Assembly: GCA_964486935.1 (NCBI GenBank)
Contig: CAZAPG010000021.1
Coordinates: 1 to 64,000 of the forward strand
Direction: 5' to 3'
Source: CAZAPG01 sp964486935
Lineage (GTDB): Bacteria > Chloroflexota > Anaerolineae > 4572-78 > J111
Length of the DNA: 64,000 bases
Made by a program: the position numbers and the translations under genes. This document shows positions 42,130 to 51,149 of this stretch, in pieces. Every line of letters starts with the position of its first letter. Position 1 is the stretch's first letter. The notes below the pieces were generated by a model, which was not told where the DNA came from, searched no databases, and saw only the letters and a program-made list of their open reading frames with translations.

Positions 42130-43989
42130 TTATTCAATACTATAGACATACGGGGCGACACGGCCCTGGGTAGAGCCGGTATAGACAAAGTTCTGGATTC
42201 GATTGTTGTAGGCAACCTGAATACCGGTCTGTACCAGAAACGCAAACGGACTTTCGTCCATCATGATAGTCTGTACATCGGTAAAAGCTCGCTCACGGTC
42301 GGCCGGGTCGGTGGCTACCCAGGCTCGGCTGACAGCTTCATTCAATTGAGAGCTGGCCCTACTTTCGTCCCAGTTGACCCGCAGCCCAACTTTACCGCCA
42401 GGCGTAAAGGCTAGACGGTCGATAGGGTCAAGGATGTCAGGCCCCCACAGCCACAAGCCAAAAGGCGACTCGCCGTTGCGGTATCTTTCAAGCGCCGGGC
42501 CGATATCGCCAGGTTTAAGATTGACGGTGATGCCCGCTTCGGCCAGGTCGGCCTGTACTTTTTGGGCCAGGGTTTCTATGGCCACGCCCCCAGAGGTAAA
42601 GATAGGATATTCCAAATCAACGGTCAAGCCATCAGGATACCCTCCCTCGGCCAGTCTGGCTTTGGCGGCTTCAACATCCCGCTGCGGAGCCATAGATGGA
42701 TCCAGGGCATAGGCCCAGTGCACCGGCATGATGTTCACCGGCGTGGTCGCTGCTCCACCGGCCAGCAGCTTCATGCCCTCATAATCGATGGCTAGCCGGA
42801 TGGCGTCCTGCACTGCATCTTCCGACAGAGGGCCGCCAATAGCTGGATCCGCATTCATGATCAAAAAGAAGACGGTCGGGCTTAGCCCCTCGTAAACTAC
42901 AATGTTCGGATTACCCTCCAAACTGGGAAGCTGATCGGCGCTGATGTCTAAGGCAATATCTATGTCTCCTGCTTCTAGCGCCAATTTTTGGGCCGCAGCA
43001 TCGGACAAGGTTCGGAAGATAACCCGATCGATATCAGCCGGCGGTCCGCTTGAATAGAAGGGATTGCGCACCAAAATTGCCTCAACTTTGGGTTCCCATC
43101 TTTCCAGCATATAGGGGCCGCTGCCGATAGAGTTCTGGTTCAACCAGGCTTCGGCCGTGTCAACCTCGGCGGCGTTCTCTGCATCCGTCGCGCCCTGTGC
43201 TCTGGCCTCCTCACTGTCCATAACGCCAAAAGAGGTAAAGGCCAGCCGCGCCAACAGCGAAGGATCAAGTTCTTTCTGGGTAATGACCAAGGTATTTTCG
43301 TCAACCGCTTCAATCGTGTCCAAATTATCAAGCAGGAATGAGGGATTGCCTTTGAGGTGACGCGCCCGATTGAGGGTAAAGGCCGCATCAGCGGCAGTCA
43401 GGGTTCGGCCCGTGCTAAAGGTGTGCCCGGGGGCAATAGTAAAGGTATACGTCAGGCCATCATCCGAAATTTCCCAGCTTTCGGCCACACCGGGGACGAC
43501 TTCATCCTCCCGACCCGGCGGGAAAACGGTCAGCGTTTCATATATTCCGTTGTGCACGGAACCGGAGTAAAAATCGTAGGACCCACTCGGGTCTAACATT
43601 ATCGCATCTTCGGTAATGCCAACAACCATGGTGGTGGCTTGCTGGTCAGCCGTGACGGCGCTAAAGACCGACTCATTGAGCATGGCCTGGGCCACTTCGG
43701 TGGAAGGGACGCACAGCTTCCAGCCCACTTCAATCACGTTGGGGTCATCAATTTGGGCGTAGCTGCTATCGCTGGCAGCCTTGGCGTTGGTGGCGTCGGC
43801 AATGACCGGATAGGCCAGCACGTTGCCGTAAAACTTTTCGGCCAATGTTGACAGCGAGTCGTCGGCCTGAACCACCGCGTCAGTCTCGCAGACAACCTCT
43901 TCCTGAGCCAGCGCCTGTATCGGGGCCAGCGCCAACAGCAAGGCCAACAGTAAAGCGGCATTGATTGCGTATACTACTTTCTTCATCAT
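42130..43989 (-). CDS. Family 5 solute-binding protein with an N-terminal LysM-like module
   Basis: A signal peptide (to about residue 28) is followed by a LysM-like module: VQADDSLSTLAEKFYGNVLAY to VIEVGWKLCVP (about 38-95), with two Cys bracketing it. Then comes a family 5 (DppA/OppA) binding protein: GVAESWEISDDGLTYTFTI, IGSGPYMLERW, GNPNIVVYEG and GGKVGL. The LysM would tether it to peptidoglycan or other glycan outside the membrane. The same module is on the Liv-type binding protein at 57230. A strong ribosome site (AGGAGG) precedes the ATG. Confidence 0.85.
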   Translation of the reverse strand: MMKKVVYAINAALLLALLLALAPIQALAQEEVVCETDAVVQADDSLSTLAEKFYGNVLAYPVIADATNAKAASDSSYAQIDDPNVIEVGWKLCVPSTEVAQAMLNESVFSAVTADQQATTMVVGITEDAIMLDPSGSYDFYSGSVHNGIYETLTVFPPGREDEVVPGVAESWEISDDGLTYTFTIAPGHTFSTGRTLTAADAAFTLNRARHLKGNPSFLLDNLDTIEAVDENTLVITQKELDPSLLARLAFTSFGVMDSEEARAQGATDAENAAEVDTAEAWLNQNSIGSGPYMLERWEPKVEAILVRNPFYSSGPPADIDRVIFRTLSDAAAQKLALEAGDIDIALDISADQLPSLEGNPNIVVYEGLSPTVFFLIMNADPAIGGPLSEDAVQDAIRLAIDYEGMKLLAGGAATTPVNIMPVHWAYALDPSMAPQRDVEAAKARLAEGGYPDGLTVDLEYPIFTSGGVAIETLAQKVQADLAEAGITVNLKPGDIGPALERYRNGESPFGLWLWGPDILDPIDRLAFTPGGKVGLRVNWDESRASSQLNEAVSRAWVATDPADRERAFTDVQTIMMDESPFAFLVQTGIQVAYNNRIQNFVYTGSTQGRVAPYVYSIE

Positions 43990-44178
43990 AAAAAGCTCCT
44001 CCTTATTGATTAAAAGTCATTTCAGGTTGAATGGACACACTGGCTAAACTCTAATGATTTTATGCTTATATTTACCCCTCCCTTCCGGTGAGAAAGAACC
44101 CCTCTACAGCCTAAAGCGCAATCAATTAAGCAAGAGTACTTCAACCAATTTCCTTGTAAAAAATCTATAGTGTGGCCC

Positions 44179-44207
44179 AGTATAATCTATTTTGGACTTT
44201 TTGTCGA
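44179..44207 (-). promoter_or_regulatory. Sigma-70 promoter for the oligopeptide operon
   Basis: On the minus strand TCGACA (44202-44207), 17 bases, then TATACT (44179-44184). The leader to the ATG at 43989 would be about 180 bases. The region 43990-44321 otherwise holds only the motif at 44291. Confidence 0.6.
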
Positions 44208-44290
44208 TTACATTCTTTGCATGCCGATTGTTTCAGCCAACAAAATTACGTAATCTTAGTGAGGGATGCGGATTTGCACAAGGGGAAATA

Positions 44291-44317
44291 GTATCAATTT
44301 ATGATACCAATGGTACC
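44291..44317. promoter_or_regulatory. GTATCA-type operator-like motif
   Basis: GTATCA-ATTTA-TGATACCA-A-TGGTACC. The two half-sites and five-base spacer match the motif at 38855, and the second palindrome follows in the same way. It is about 85 bases upstream of the -35. Confidence 0.6.
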
Positions 44318-44321
44318 AGCT

Positions 44322-45509
44322 TTACAGAGGGATGATCAGGTTTTCCAAATCGCGCGGATAGTAGGTGAGCATTTCCGCCTCACTTTCCGTCACCAGAACT
44401 GTGTCGGAGTGGCGAAAGCCGGCAAAACCGGGCACAAACAAACACGGTTCAACCGTTAAAACCATGCCGGGTTTCAGCACGGTCTCGTCGCCCAAGTCAA
44501 GAAAGGGCGCTTCGTGCGGTTCAATCCCGATGCCGTGGCCAATGTGGGTGCGGGTTAATGGGTACAGATTATGCGCTGCCCAAAACTGGTTGACCGCCTG
44601 TTCAACCTCGGCGCAGCGCGCGCCGGGTTTAATGGCCGCCAGGGCCACATCCTGCGCCCGCAGGGCCAGCTCAAAATATTTTTGGTGCCGGCCGGTTGGC
44701 TCGCCAACAATCATCATCCGCTCCAGCTCGCTGACGTAGCCGCCCACGTTTGAACCGACATCGGTCAAAATCACATCGCCGGGCCGGATTTTGCGCGCGC
44801 CGGTTTGCCGGTGGTTGAAGGCCGTTTTCGGCCCGGAGGTAAAGGTGACAAACGGCCCGGCAGCGCCGCTGACCGGCTCCCAGTCGTGGGGCATCGCCTT
44901 AACCATGTAGGCGGTGGCCTCGGCGGCGGCCCGGCTGGCAATTTCCAGTTCCGACCGGCCTGCTTCAACGTAATCCTGCAACAAGGTATGCGCCACGTGT
45001 CCAAAATGCACGCTGTGGCGAATCAGCTCAATCTCTTCAGCCGATTTGACCATTCGCATGTCATCAATCACCTCCCTCACGCTGACCAGGGTGGCCTGGG
45101 GGGCAACCTCGGCCAGCGACGGCCCCCGGTAGCCCCAGCCGCCTCCCCAACCCGTCCCATCGACGCCTAACCGCCGCTCGGCCAGTCCCGTTTCCGCCAG
45201 CAGTTCGGCCAGATATTGCATGGGGTGGTTGAGGCCGGGGTACTCGCGGTACACCTTTATCTGGCTGATATTGGGGTTGCGAACCGGAATGTTCTCTTCC
45301 TCAAGGTGGGGAACCAGCAGCGCCAGTTCACCCGCGGCGGGAAGCAGCAGCACAACCGGCCGCTCGGTGGCAACGTGGTGAAAACCGCTCAGGTAAAAAA
45401 TTCGGGTGGCCCCAAAAACGCACAGCCCATCAAGCTGATGGGCCAGCATGTGCCGGCGCATCTGCTCAACGCGACGGTGGTATTCCTGAAAGCTGATGTT
45501 TGTTTTCAT
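44322..45509 (-). CDS. M24-family protein (creatinase/Xaa-Pro peptidase-like) with altered metal ligands
   Basis: The 395-residue protein has an N-terminal creatinase-like domain (about 10-150) and a pita-bread C-terminal domain with LTDVGSNVGGYVSELERM, HIGHGIGIEPHEAPF, VLTVEPCLF and FRHSDTVLV. In metallo members the five ligands are D, D, H, E, E; here the second D region reads SEL (Asp to Glu) and the last Glu is Ser (HSD). So it may not be a dinuclear metallopeptidase, and a creatinase-like (non-metal) reaction is possible. ATG at 45509 is chosen from the domain start. It follows a solute-binding gene, suggesting use of an imported compound. Confidence 0.75.
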   Translation of the reverse strand: MKTNISFQEYHRRVEQMRRHMLAHQLDGLCVFGATRIFYLSGFHHVATERPVVLLLPAAGELALLVPHLEEENIPVRNPNISQIKVYREYPGLNHPMQYLAELLAETGLAERRLGVDGTGWGGGWGYRGPSLAEVAPQATLVSVREVIDDMRMVKSAEEIELIRHSVHFGHVAHTLLQDYVEAGRSELEIASRAAAEATAYMVKAMPHDWEPVSGAAGPFVTFTSGPKTAFNHRQTGARKIRPGDVILTDVGSNVGGYVSELERMMIVGEPTGRHQKYFELALRAQDVALAAIKPGARCAEVEQAVNQFWAAHNLYPLTRTHIGHGIGIEPHEAPFLDLGDETVLKPGMVLTVEPCLFVPGFAGFRHSDTVLVTESEAEMLTYYPRDLENLIIPL

Positions 45510-45614
45510 ACCCGGTGGCTTCCTGTGGCGGAGTGTCAAAGTGCACTTTGACGCTCCAGATTTTTGTTCTGGGCATTGTAGCGCAGCTTCGGCCACACTT
45601 TTCTGCGCTCTTTT

Positions 45615-47045
45615 TTATATTCTGATAACCCCATCAATATCCGGCTGCCAGTCTTGCGCCCGTGGCCCGATGCCCCAGGCCAGCGAGGGGTTGTAGAGAA
45701 AAATCCAGGGCGCGTCATCGCGGATCAGTCCGTAAGCCCGGCGGTAAATTTGCTGCCGCTGCGCGGTATCGACGGTGGCCCGCGCCTGGTCAATCAGCGC
45801 GTCAACCTGGGGATTGGCGTAGCCCAGCCACCACGGCCCGGCCACCCCCGCATGGAATTTTTCCCGCAGGGGCCGAAAGGTGCTGAGCGGGCTGGAGTCG
45901 AAGCAGCAGGCGTCATCAATTTGTTTGGCTTTGACCATCTGGGCGTAGGCCGGACGGTCGGCAAACTCTCTGATGTCGGTGGTGATGCCTACGCGGGCGT
46001 ACTGTTGGGCCATCACTCTGGCGACCTCGGCGGCTTCATCGGGCAGAGTGGTGGGCACATCCAGCGCCAGGCGCAGTCCCCCGGCATAACCGGCCTCGGC
46101 CAGCAGCAATTTAGCCAGCGCCGGGTCGTGGGGATAAGGCGGCAGCGCCGGGTCGTGGCCAAAGTGCAAATCGGTGAGGGGGCCGTTGATGGGCCGGGCG
46201 GTGTTGTCCATCACCAGGTTAATGATGTCCGGCACATCCAGGGCATAGTTGAGCGCCTGACGCACCCGTTTATCTTGACACACGCCGGCAAACAGGTTGC
46301 ACATAAAGGTGGCGCACACGCTGCTTGGCGCTTCAACCAATTTGACCTGTTCAGCGGCCTTAACGGCGGCGCGATAGGCCACCGGCACGTTTGAAATCAA
46401 ATCGGCCTGACCCGCCAGCAGCGCCTCAACCCGCCGTCCGGCCTCCGGCGCGGCCTGCCAGTGGAGATTCTGCGCCGGCGGCGGGCCGCCCCAGTAGCGG
46501 TCGAACGCCCGCATGACAATCCTGTCACTATCAATGCTGACCGGTTGGTACGGGCCGCTGCCCACCGGCCTGCCGGGCAAATCCGCCAGGCTGCGCTGCG
46601 GCACAATGGGGATATCCACCAGCAAATCGAGCGCGTCGGCCATCGGTTCGGCGGTGATAATCTGCACCGTCTGCGCGTCAACCGGTTTGAAATGCGCCCC
46701 CTTGAAATAGCTCTGGTACAGCCCCTCGGTGCCCAAATCGCTGCCCAGGGTGGGGTCGCAGGCCCGCTCCAGCGAGGCGACCACATCCTGCGCCCGGAGC
46801 AGGTCGCCATTGTGAAAATGAACTTGCGGGCGCAGTGAAAACGTCCAGGTGCAGGCGTCTTCAGCCAGAGACCAGCGCTCGACCAGCAGGGGTTGGTAGT
46901 TCCCCTGCCGGTCGCGCCGCACCAGCGCCTCAAATATGGCTGATAAAACACTCAACCTGTCTTTGTTATCGCTGGCAATGTGCGGGTCGGCCAGGGGGCT
47001 GTGAGCTTGCCAGATGGTCAGCGTTTCGGCAGGTCGAAACGGCAT
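45615..47045 (-). CDS. Family 5 solute-binding-like protein without signal peptide
   Basis: The 476-residue protein has the DppA/OppA family fold: VERWSLAEDACTWTFSLRP, FHNGDLLRAQDVV, VGSGPYQPVSI, VRQALNYALDV and AAEVARVMAQQYA. The first residues MPFRPAETLTIWQAHSP contain no signal or lipobox, and the stop of DUF6282 abuts the start by one base, so no hidden leader is likely. It would be cytoplasmic, which is odd for the family. It may be a cytosolic ligand carrier or a truncated gene fixed by selection; unresolved. Confidence 0.7.
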   Translation of the reverse strand: MPFRPAETLTIWQAHSPLADPHIASDNKDRLSVLSAIFEALVRRDRQGNYQPLLVERWSLAEDACTWTFSLRPQVHFHNGDLLRAQDVVASLERACDPTLGSDLGTEGLYQSYFKGAHFKPVDAQTVQIITAEPMADALDLLVDIPIVPQRSLADLPGRPVGSGPYQPVSIDSDRIVMRAFDRYWGGPPPAQNLHWQAAPEAGRRVEALLAGQADLISNVPVAYRAAVKAAEQVKLVEAPSSVCATFMCNLFAGVCQDKRVRQALNYALDVPDIINLVMDNTARPINGPLTDLHFGHDPALPPYPHDPALAKLLLAEAGYAGGLRLALDVPTTLPDEAAEVARVMAQQYARVGITTDIREFADRPAYAQMVKAKQIDDACCFDSSPLSTFRPLREKFHAGVAGPWWLGYANPQVDALIDQARATVDTAQRQQIYRRAYGLIRDDAPWIFLYNPSLAWGIGPRAQDWQPDIDGVIRI

Positions 47046-48055
47046 TATTCCTCCGGCTCCAGCCCCAGCAGCTTTTCGGGATTGGTTTTGACCATCATGC
47101 GGATGTCATCCGGGGGAATGCCCAAATCTAGCAGGCAGGCGATAAACTGGCGCAGCCCCTCTACCGGGGTCGATAGCCCGTAGCGGCCAAAATCGGTGGC
47201 CATAATGCAGTGCTGCGGCCCAATCTGACGGATTTGCCGGGCCACTTCGGGCAGGCCGCCTTGGGCGTGTTCGCTCATACCCTCGTCGATGGAGATGTAC
47301 TCTTTTTCAACGTAGTAGTGGGTCAGCGGAATCAGGGTGGCGGCGGTATACGCGCCAAAGGTGTACTCGATGAAAGCGCCTTTGGCGGCCATCTCTTTGA
47401 GTTGCTCCACCGTGGCAATTTTCGTCACCGAACTGGACACGATGATTTTTTGATATCCGTATTTTTCTTTCAAATCAATCAGGCGCATGGCTTCTGCCAC
47501 AGAAACGTGGCCGGTATCCAGGTAAACATGGGGATGGTCGGCAATGAGCCTGAGAATTTCGTCCAGCTCCGGGCCGGGGCCGGCATCCAGCGGAATGCGG
47601 ATGCAGCGGTCCAGCTCTTCGGTTTTGAATTTGGGGTACAGCTCGCTGAGCGGCACAAATGTACCTTTGATGATGCGCCCCTCTTTGGCGGCTTGATAAT
47701 AAGTTGAGTGCGCCCCAAAGCTGATATATTTGGCCCCGTCGCCGTAGTAGAGCGCGGTTTTAACCGCCCGCGGATTCATGCCGCCGTAGACGGTGTTCAA
47801 AATCAGGCCGCCATAAACCTTGAAATCCGGTACGGCCCGGTTGACCAGCCAGGCGGTGCCGTTGCTCATTTCAAACACATCCAGCAGCACAATGGCCCGC
47901 ATGCCGGCATCACGGGCCTGAGTCGCCGCCTCAAAGGGGTCCACCCGGCGAGGGCTGCTGAACAGGTGCGGACCGGGGTGAACATGGATGTCGATGGCCC
48001 CCTTCAAAAGCTGATAGGTTAGCTCCAGCGTGCGTCCTGCCGGTAGTTCGATCAT
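47045..48055 (-). CDS. DUF6282 family amidohydrolase-like protein
   Basis: The 336-residue protein has IDIHVHPGPHLFSSPRRVD near the N-terminus, the H-x-H-x-G-P metal motif, VYLDTGHVSVAEA and IMATDFGRYGLSTPVEGL later. It resembles a metal-dependent amidohydrolase barrel; DUF6282 members lack assigned substrates. It overlaps the following binding-protein gene by one base and follows the aminotransferase by 12 bases, so the three form an operon. Likely hydrolyses an imported amide, lactam or similar. Confidence 0.75.
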   Translation of the reverse strand: MIELPAGRTLELTYQLLKGAIDIHVHPGPHLFSSPRRVDPFEAATQARDAGMRAIVLLDVFEMSNGTAWLVNRAVPDFKVYGGLILNTVYGGMNPRAVKTALYYGDGAKYISFGAHSTYYQAAKEGRIIKGTFVPLSELYPKFKTEELDRCIRIPLDAGPGPELDEILRLIADHPHVYLDTGHVSVAEAMRLIDLKEKYGYQKIIVSSSVTKIATVEQLKEMAAKGAFIEYTFGAYTAATLIPLTHYYVEKEYISIDEGMSEHAQGGLPEVARQIRQIGPQHCIMATDFGRYGLSTPVEGLRQFIACLLDLGIPPDDIRMMVKTNPEKLLGLEPEE

Positions 48056-48067
48056 ATCTCCTCCGAT

Positions 48068-49426
48068 TTACAGTAATCCGCCCGCCCGCATGTCGCGGAA
48101 GGACTGCCGGTAAGCGTCAATAATCAGGTCAACATCCTCAGCCGTATGCGCCGCCGAAACCAGCGCAAAGTGGCCGTGCGGAATAAACAGACCGTGTTTG
48201 GCCAGATGGGGATACAGCGCCCGCACCGCCGCTTTATTCTCGTTGGCAACATCCCGCACCGATTTGACCTCATCGGGCACAAAACGGGCCATAAACAGCG
48301 AGCCATCGCCCACAATGGCCACCGGATATTCCTCCTCGCGCACCAGCGCCTGCAACCGCCGCCGAATCTCCACGCCCAAAGCATTCACTTTTTCATAAAC
48401 TTCAGGATGCTCTGCGAGATAAGAAATCACGGCGATACCCACGGCCATCACCGGCACGCAGCCGTTAAACGTGCCGCCGTAGTAGGCTTTTTCGCGCATA
48501 TCGCGGGCGGGGTCGCCGGTGCTGCCCAGCACGCGCATCACCTCATCGGTGCCGGCAATGACGCCCAGCGGCATGCCGGCCCCAACCACCTTGCTGTAGG
48601 TGGCAATATCGGCCTGAACGCCGTAAAAACCCTGCGCGCCGCCGTGCCCCAGCCGGAAGCCGGTGATAATTTCATCCATCAGCAGCAGCACGCCGGCCTC
48701 GGTGCAGACCCGCCGCAGCTCGGCCAGCCATTCGCGTTCGGCGGGGATGGCCCCGCCCGCGCCCTGAATCCCCTCAACCATCACCACGGCCAGCTCATCC
48801 TTCAAGCGATAAATCTTGTCAAAGGCCGACTCGTGATTATAGGGCAGCACGTAGCTGTGGGCCAGATTCTCCCCCGGCACGCCGATGGAATGGGACATAA
48901 AGTGCGGGTCGTCAACCGGGCCATCCACCCCACCGATACTGCCCAGCACGGCATCGTACCAGCCGTGATAGCCGCCCTCGAATTTGGCCAGGCCCATTTT
49001 GCCCGTGGCCGCCCGGCAGATGCGCAGCGCGTTCAGCGTGGCCTCGGAGCCGGAGTTGCAGAAGGTCACTTTATCCCCGCAAGGGATGGCCTCAGCCAGC
49101 AGTTCAGCCAGTTCCACCTCGCGCAGGTGAGGCGTGCCGTAGCCGGTGCCGTCGGCAATGGCCTGCTGCGCCGCCTCGACCACCAGCGGGTGAGCGTGCC
49201 CCAAAATGTGGGAGCCAAAACCGATACCGCAATCCACATATTCGTTGCCGTCAATATCATACAATTTAGACCCCTGCCCGCGGGCCGCATAAAAGGGGAA
49301 CGGCGGCAAAATCCGCGCCCGGCTCACCGTCCCCGAAGGGATGACCCGGCAGGCCCGCTCATAGGCCTGTTCCGACTCGCGCCGCATATCGCGCAGGGTG
49401 TCGTCAATATTGGGTGTTAAAGCCAT
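48068..49426 (-). CDS. Class III aminotransferase (glutamate-1-semialdehyde aminomutase-like)
   Basis: The 452-residue PLP enzyme has YVDCGIGFGSHILGHAHP, KVTFCNSGSEATLNALRICR, MLVEGIQGAGG-like (MVEGIQGAGGAIP), DEIITGFRLG and the PLP lysine in ATYSKVVGAGMPLG. It resembles HemL, but context is catabolic, so it probably transfers an amino group of an imported amine or omega-amino acid. No hem genes are near. It is the first gene of a run that reads DUF6282, binding protein, M24. Confidence 0.8.
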   Translation of the reverse strand: MALTPNIDDTLRDMRRESEQAYERACRVIPSGTVSRARILPPFPFYAARGQGSKLYDIDGNEYVDCGIGFGSHILGHAHPLVVEAAQQAIADGTGYGTPHLREVELAELLAEAIPCGDKVTFCNSGSEATLNALRICRAATGKMGLAKFEGGYHGWYDAVLGSIGGVDGPVDDPHFMSHSIGVPGENLAHSYVLPYNHESAFDKIYRLKDELAVVMVEGIQGAGGAIPAEREWLAELRRVCTEAGVLLLMDEIITGFRLGHGGAQGFYGVQADIATYSKVVGAGMPLGVIAGTDEVMRVLGSTGDPARDMREKAYYGGTFNGCVPVMAVGIAVISYLAEHPEVYEKVNALGVEIRRRLQALVREEEYPVAIVGDGSLFMARFVPDEVKSVRDVANENKAAVRALYPHLAKHGLFIPHGHFALVSAAHTAEDVDLIIDAYRQSFRDMRAGGLL

Positions 49427-49574
49427 TCGTTGCCTCCAGAAGTTGCTATCGCTTTTTAAAATACTTGATTAGCCACCTAAATTTATCCTGTCTGCCAAAA
49501 TCTTTATGGGGCACTGGTCATTTGTCATTGGTCATCTCACTACCCGACATCATATCATTTTTGGTAAGAAATAA

Positions 49575-49834
49575 CCTCTCGCCAAGTTCGCAAAGACGCA
49601 AAGAAAAGAGAATTTGTAACTACTCAGCCGCCGGTTCGCCCCGCGTTAAAACGCCGGGCTGAAACAGGTGCAAGGACGCTAAAGCGCCCTTAATTCGCTT
49701 AAAATTGGGTTTTTGAGTCGGTTTTAACCGACTTTCACCTGTCTTAGCCTGGGATTTGAATCCCAGGCGACGCCGGCTGAGTAGTTACGAGAATTTTTCA
49801 AAAAAACTTGGCGACCTTTGCGCCTTTGCGTGAG
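49575..49834. repeat. CGCAAAG-word palindrome interrupted by a MITE
   Basis: Left arm TCGCCAAGTTCGCAAAGACG (49579-49598) continues with CAAAG; right arm has CTTGGCGACCTTTGCGCC and CTTTGCGTGAG (49807-49834). Both are built from CGCAAAG and TCGCCAAG words. The MITE at 49616-49788 sits in the loop. The remaining gap has no gene. Confidence 0.65.
49616..49788. mobile_element. 173-bp MITE with 15-bp terminal inverted repeats and 8-bp target duplication
   Basis: It begins GTAACTACTCAGCCG and ends CGGCTGAGTAGTTAC (perfect 15-bp inverses). GAGAATTT flanks it on both sides (49608-49615 and 49789-49796). It has no ORF but holds internal palindromes GTCGGTT-TT-AACCGAC and GCCTGGGATT-TG-AATCCCAGGC. An 8-bp duplication points to mobilisation in trans by a transposase of a family that makes 8-bp target duplications (for example IS256-like or IS4-like); family is inference. 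Confidence 0.85.
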
Positions 49835-49877
49835 AAATTTTAATGCTATGTCGGGTAATGAGAAAACAAGTGACGGC

Positions 49878-50630
49878 CTACCCCAACCCCTTCAACAGAA
49901 CACCGCCATCCACCGGCAGCACCACGCCGGTGATGTAGTCTGACTCATTTGAGGCCAGAAACAACACCGCGTTGGCAATATCGAGCGGGGTGCCGGCCCG
50001 TTGCCAGGGGATGGCCTGTTCAATCTGTTTGGCTCGCTCCGGCTCTTTCAGCGATTGGTGGGTGCTGAGGCCATTGCGGATGATGCCGGGGGCAACCGCG
50101 TTGACATTAATCTGATGCGCGGCCAGTTCCAGGGCCAGTTGTTTGGTGAGCACGTGCACCCCGCCTTTTGAGGCGGCATAATGCGGCTCTTTTTTGGGCG
50201 GGGTAATCCCGGCAATCGAGCCGATGTTAATAATTTTGCCGCCCTGGCCGGCGGCAATCATGGCCCGCGCCACGGCCTGGCTGCACAAAAACGCGCCTTT
50301 CAAGTTGACGGTCATAATCCGGTCCCACTCGGCCTCGCTGATATCCAGCAGCGGGGTGATGTTTTCAACCCCGGCATTGTTCACCAGAATGTCAATGCGG
50401 CCCACCTGCGCGACCATCTTTTCAACCTCAGCTTTATTGGCGACATTCACCTTTACCACCCGCGCCTGCCGGCCCAGCGCCTCGATTTTGGCCGCGGTTT
50501 CAGCCGCTACCGCTTCGTCAATATCGGCAATAACGATATCCGCGCCCTCCTCAGCCAGCCGCAGGGCCAGGCCCTTGCCAATACCGGCCCCGCCGCCGGT
50601 TACAATCGCAGTTTTTCCCGATAATCTCAT
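49878..50630 (-). CDS. SDR-family oxidoreductase
   Basis: This 250-residue protein has TGGGAGIG at residues 12-19, the NNAG motif, the catalytic Ser and YAASK, and a C-terminal VLPVDGG. The glycine-rich site and acidic residue after the second strand (ADID) suggest NAD(H). ATG at 50630 has AAGGAG six bases upstream. It lies 90 bases from the VOC gene, which is upstream on the minus strand. Substrate unknown; a similar SDR is at 53276. Confidence 0.85.
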   Translation of the reverse strand: MRLSGKTAIVTGGGAGIGKGLALRLAEEGADIVIADIDEAVAAETAAKIEALGRQARVVKVNVANKAEVEKMVAQVGRIDILVNNAGVENITPLLDISEAEWDRIMTVNLKGAFLCSQAVARAMIAAGQGGKIINIGSIAGITPPKKEPHYAASKGGVHVLTKQLALELAAHQINVNAVAPGIIRNGLSTHQSLKEPERAKQIEQAIPWQRAGTPLDIANAVLFLASNESDYITGVVLPVDGGVLLKGLG

Positions 50631-50720
50631 CAATGACTCCTTGAAAATAGCCCCCTCCCTAACCCTTACCCTGACAGGCGGCGGGTGGGGGTTGGTTAAT
50701 TTTTCATGGCCGGCGACAGG

Positions 50721-51149
50721 TCAATCCGTTTGAAACAGTTCGATGACCTCGCCGTTGGGGCCGTTGAAAAAGGAGATGGTGGCCCGGATATCCTGCATCG
50801 TGACCTGTTTCGGCTCCACGGTGATTTCATACCCCGCCTGGCGAACATGCTCGGTGGCGGCGTGAATGTCGGTGGTGGTCAAAGCCAGGTGAGTCAGCGG
50901 GTCGTTGGCAGCGGGGCTGCCGGGGGACGGCGTGTTGGCGGTGGGCGCGAAAAACTCAATGTGACTGCCGTCGCCCATATCCATCAGCACAATACGCCGC
51001 TGTGAGGTTTTGCCGACGAAATCGGCCACAATTTCCATGCCCAGCACGTCTCGATACAGCCGCAGGGTGGCCTCCCAATCACGCACCTGAATGGCCAGAT
51101 GATGCAGGCCACAGCCGGGAATAACTTTATTTTTGGTACCCACGGGCAT
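50721..51149 (-). CDS. VOC/glyoxalase-family protein
   Basis: The 142-residue protein has a vicinal oxygen chelate fold: GCGLHHLAIQVRDWEATLRL, YRDVLGMEIVADFVGKTS, THLALTTTDIHAA, and GPNGEVIELFQ at the end, with His and Glu metal ligands. It may isomerise, dioxygenate or lyase-cleave an intermediate. It starts within the 3' end of the FMN oxidase gene (23-base overlap), so the genes are translationally coupled. Confidence 0.8.
   Translation of the reverse strand: MPVGTKNKVIPGCGLHHLAIQVRDWEATLRLYRDVLGMEIVADFVGKTSQRRIVLMDMGDGSHIEFFAPTANTPSPGSPAANDPLTHLALTTTDIHAATEHVRQAGYEITVEPKQVTMQDIRATISFFNGPNGEVIELFQTD

Noticed and set aside
48146..49420. A 424-residue open frame on the plus strand opposite the aminotransferase
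   Set aside because: It has low-complexity His/Gln/Ala-rich composition and no recognisable motif, and lies opposite a strongly conserved PLP enzyme. It is a shadow frame of codon-biased sequence.
48068..49426. Assigning the class III aminotransferase to HemL (tetrapyrrole synthesis)
   Set aside because: The similarity is general to the subclass, and all neighbours are transport or catabolic genes with no other heme genes.
49571..49834. A CRISPR-like array from the repeated CGCAAAG and GTAACTACTC words
   Set aside because: The repeats are inverted rather than direct, with no regular spacers and no cas genes; a palindrome plus a MITE explains them.
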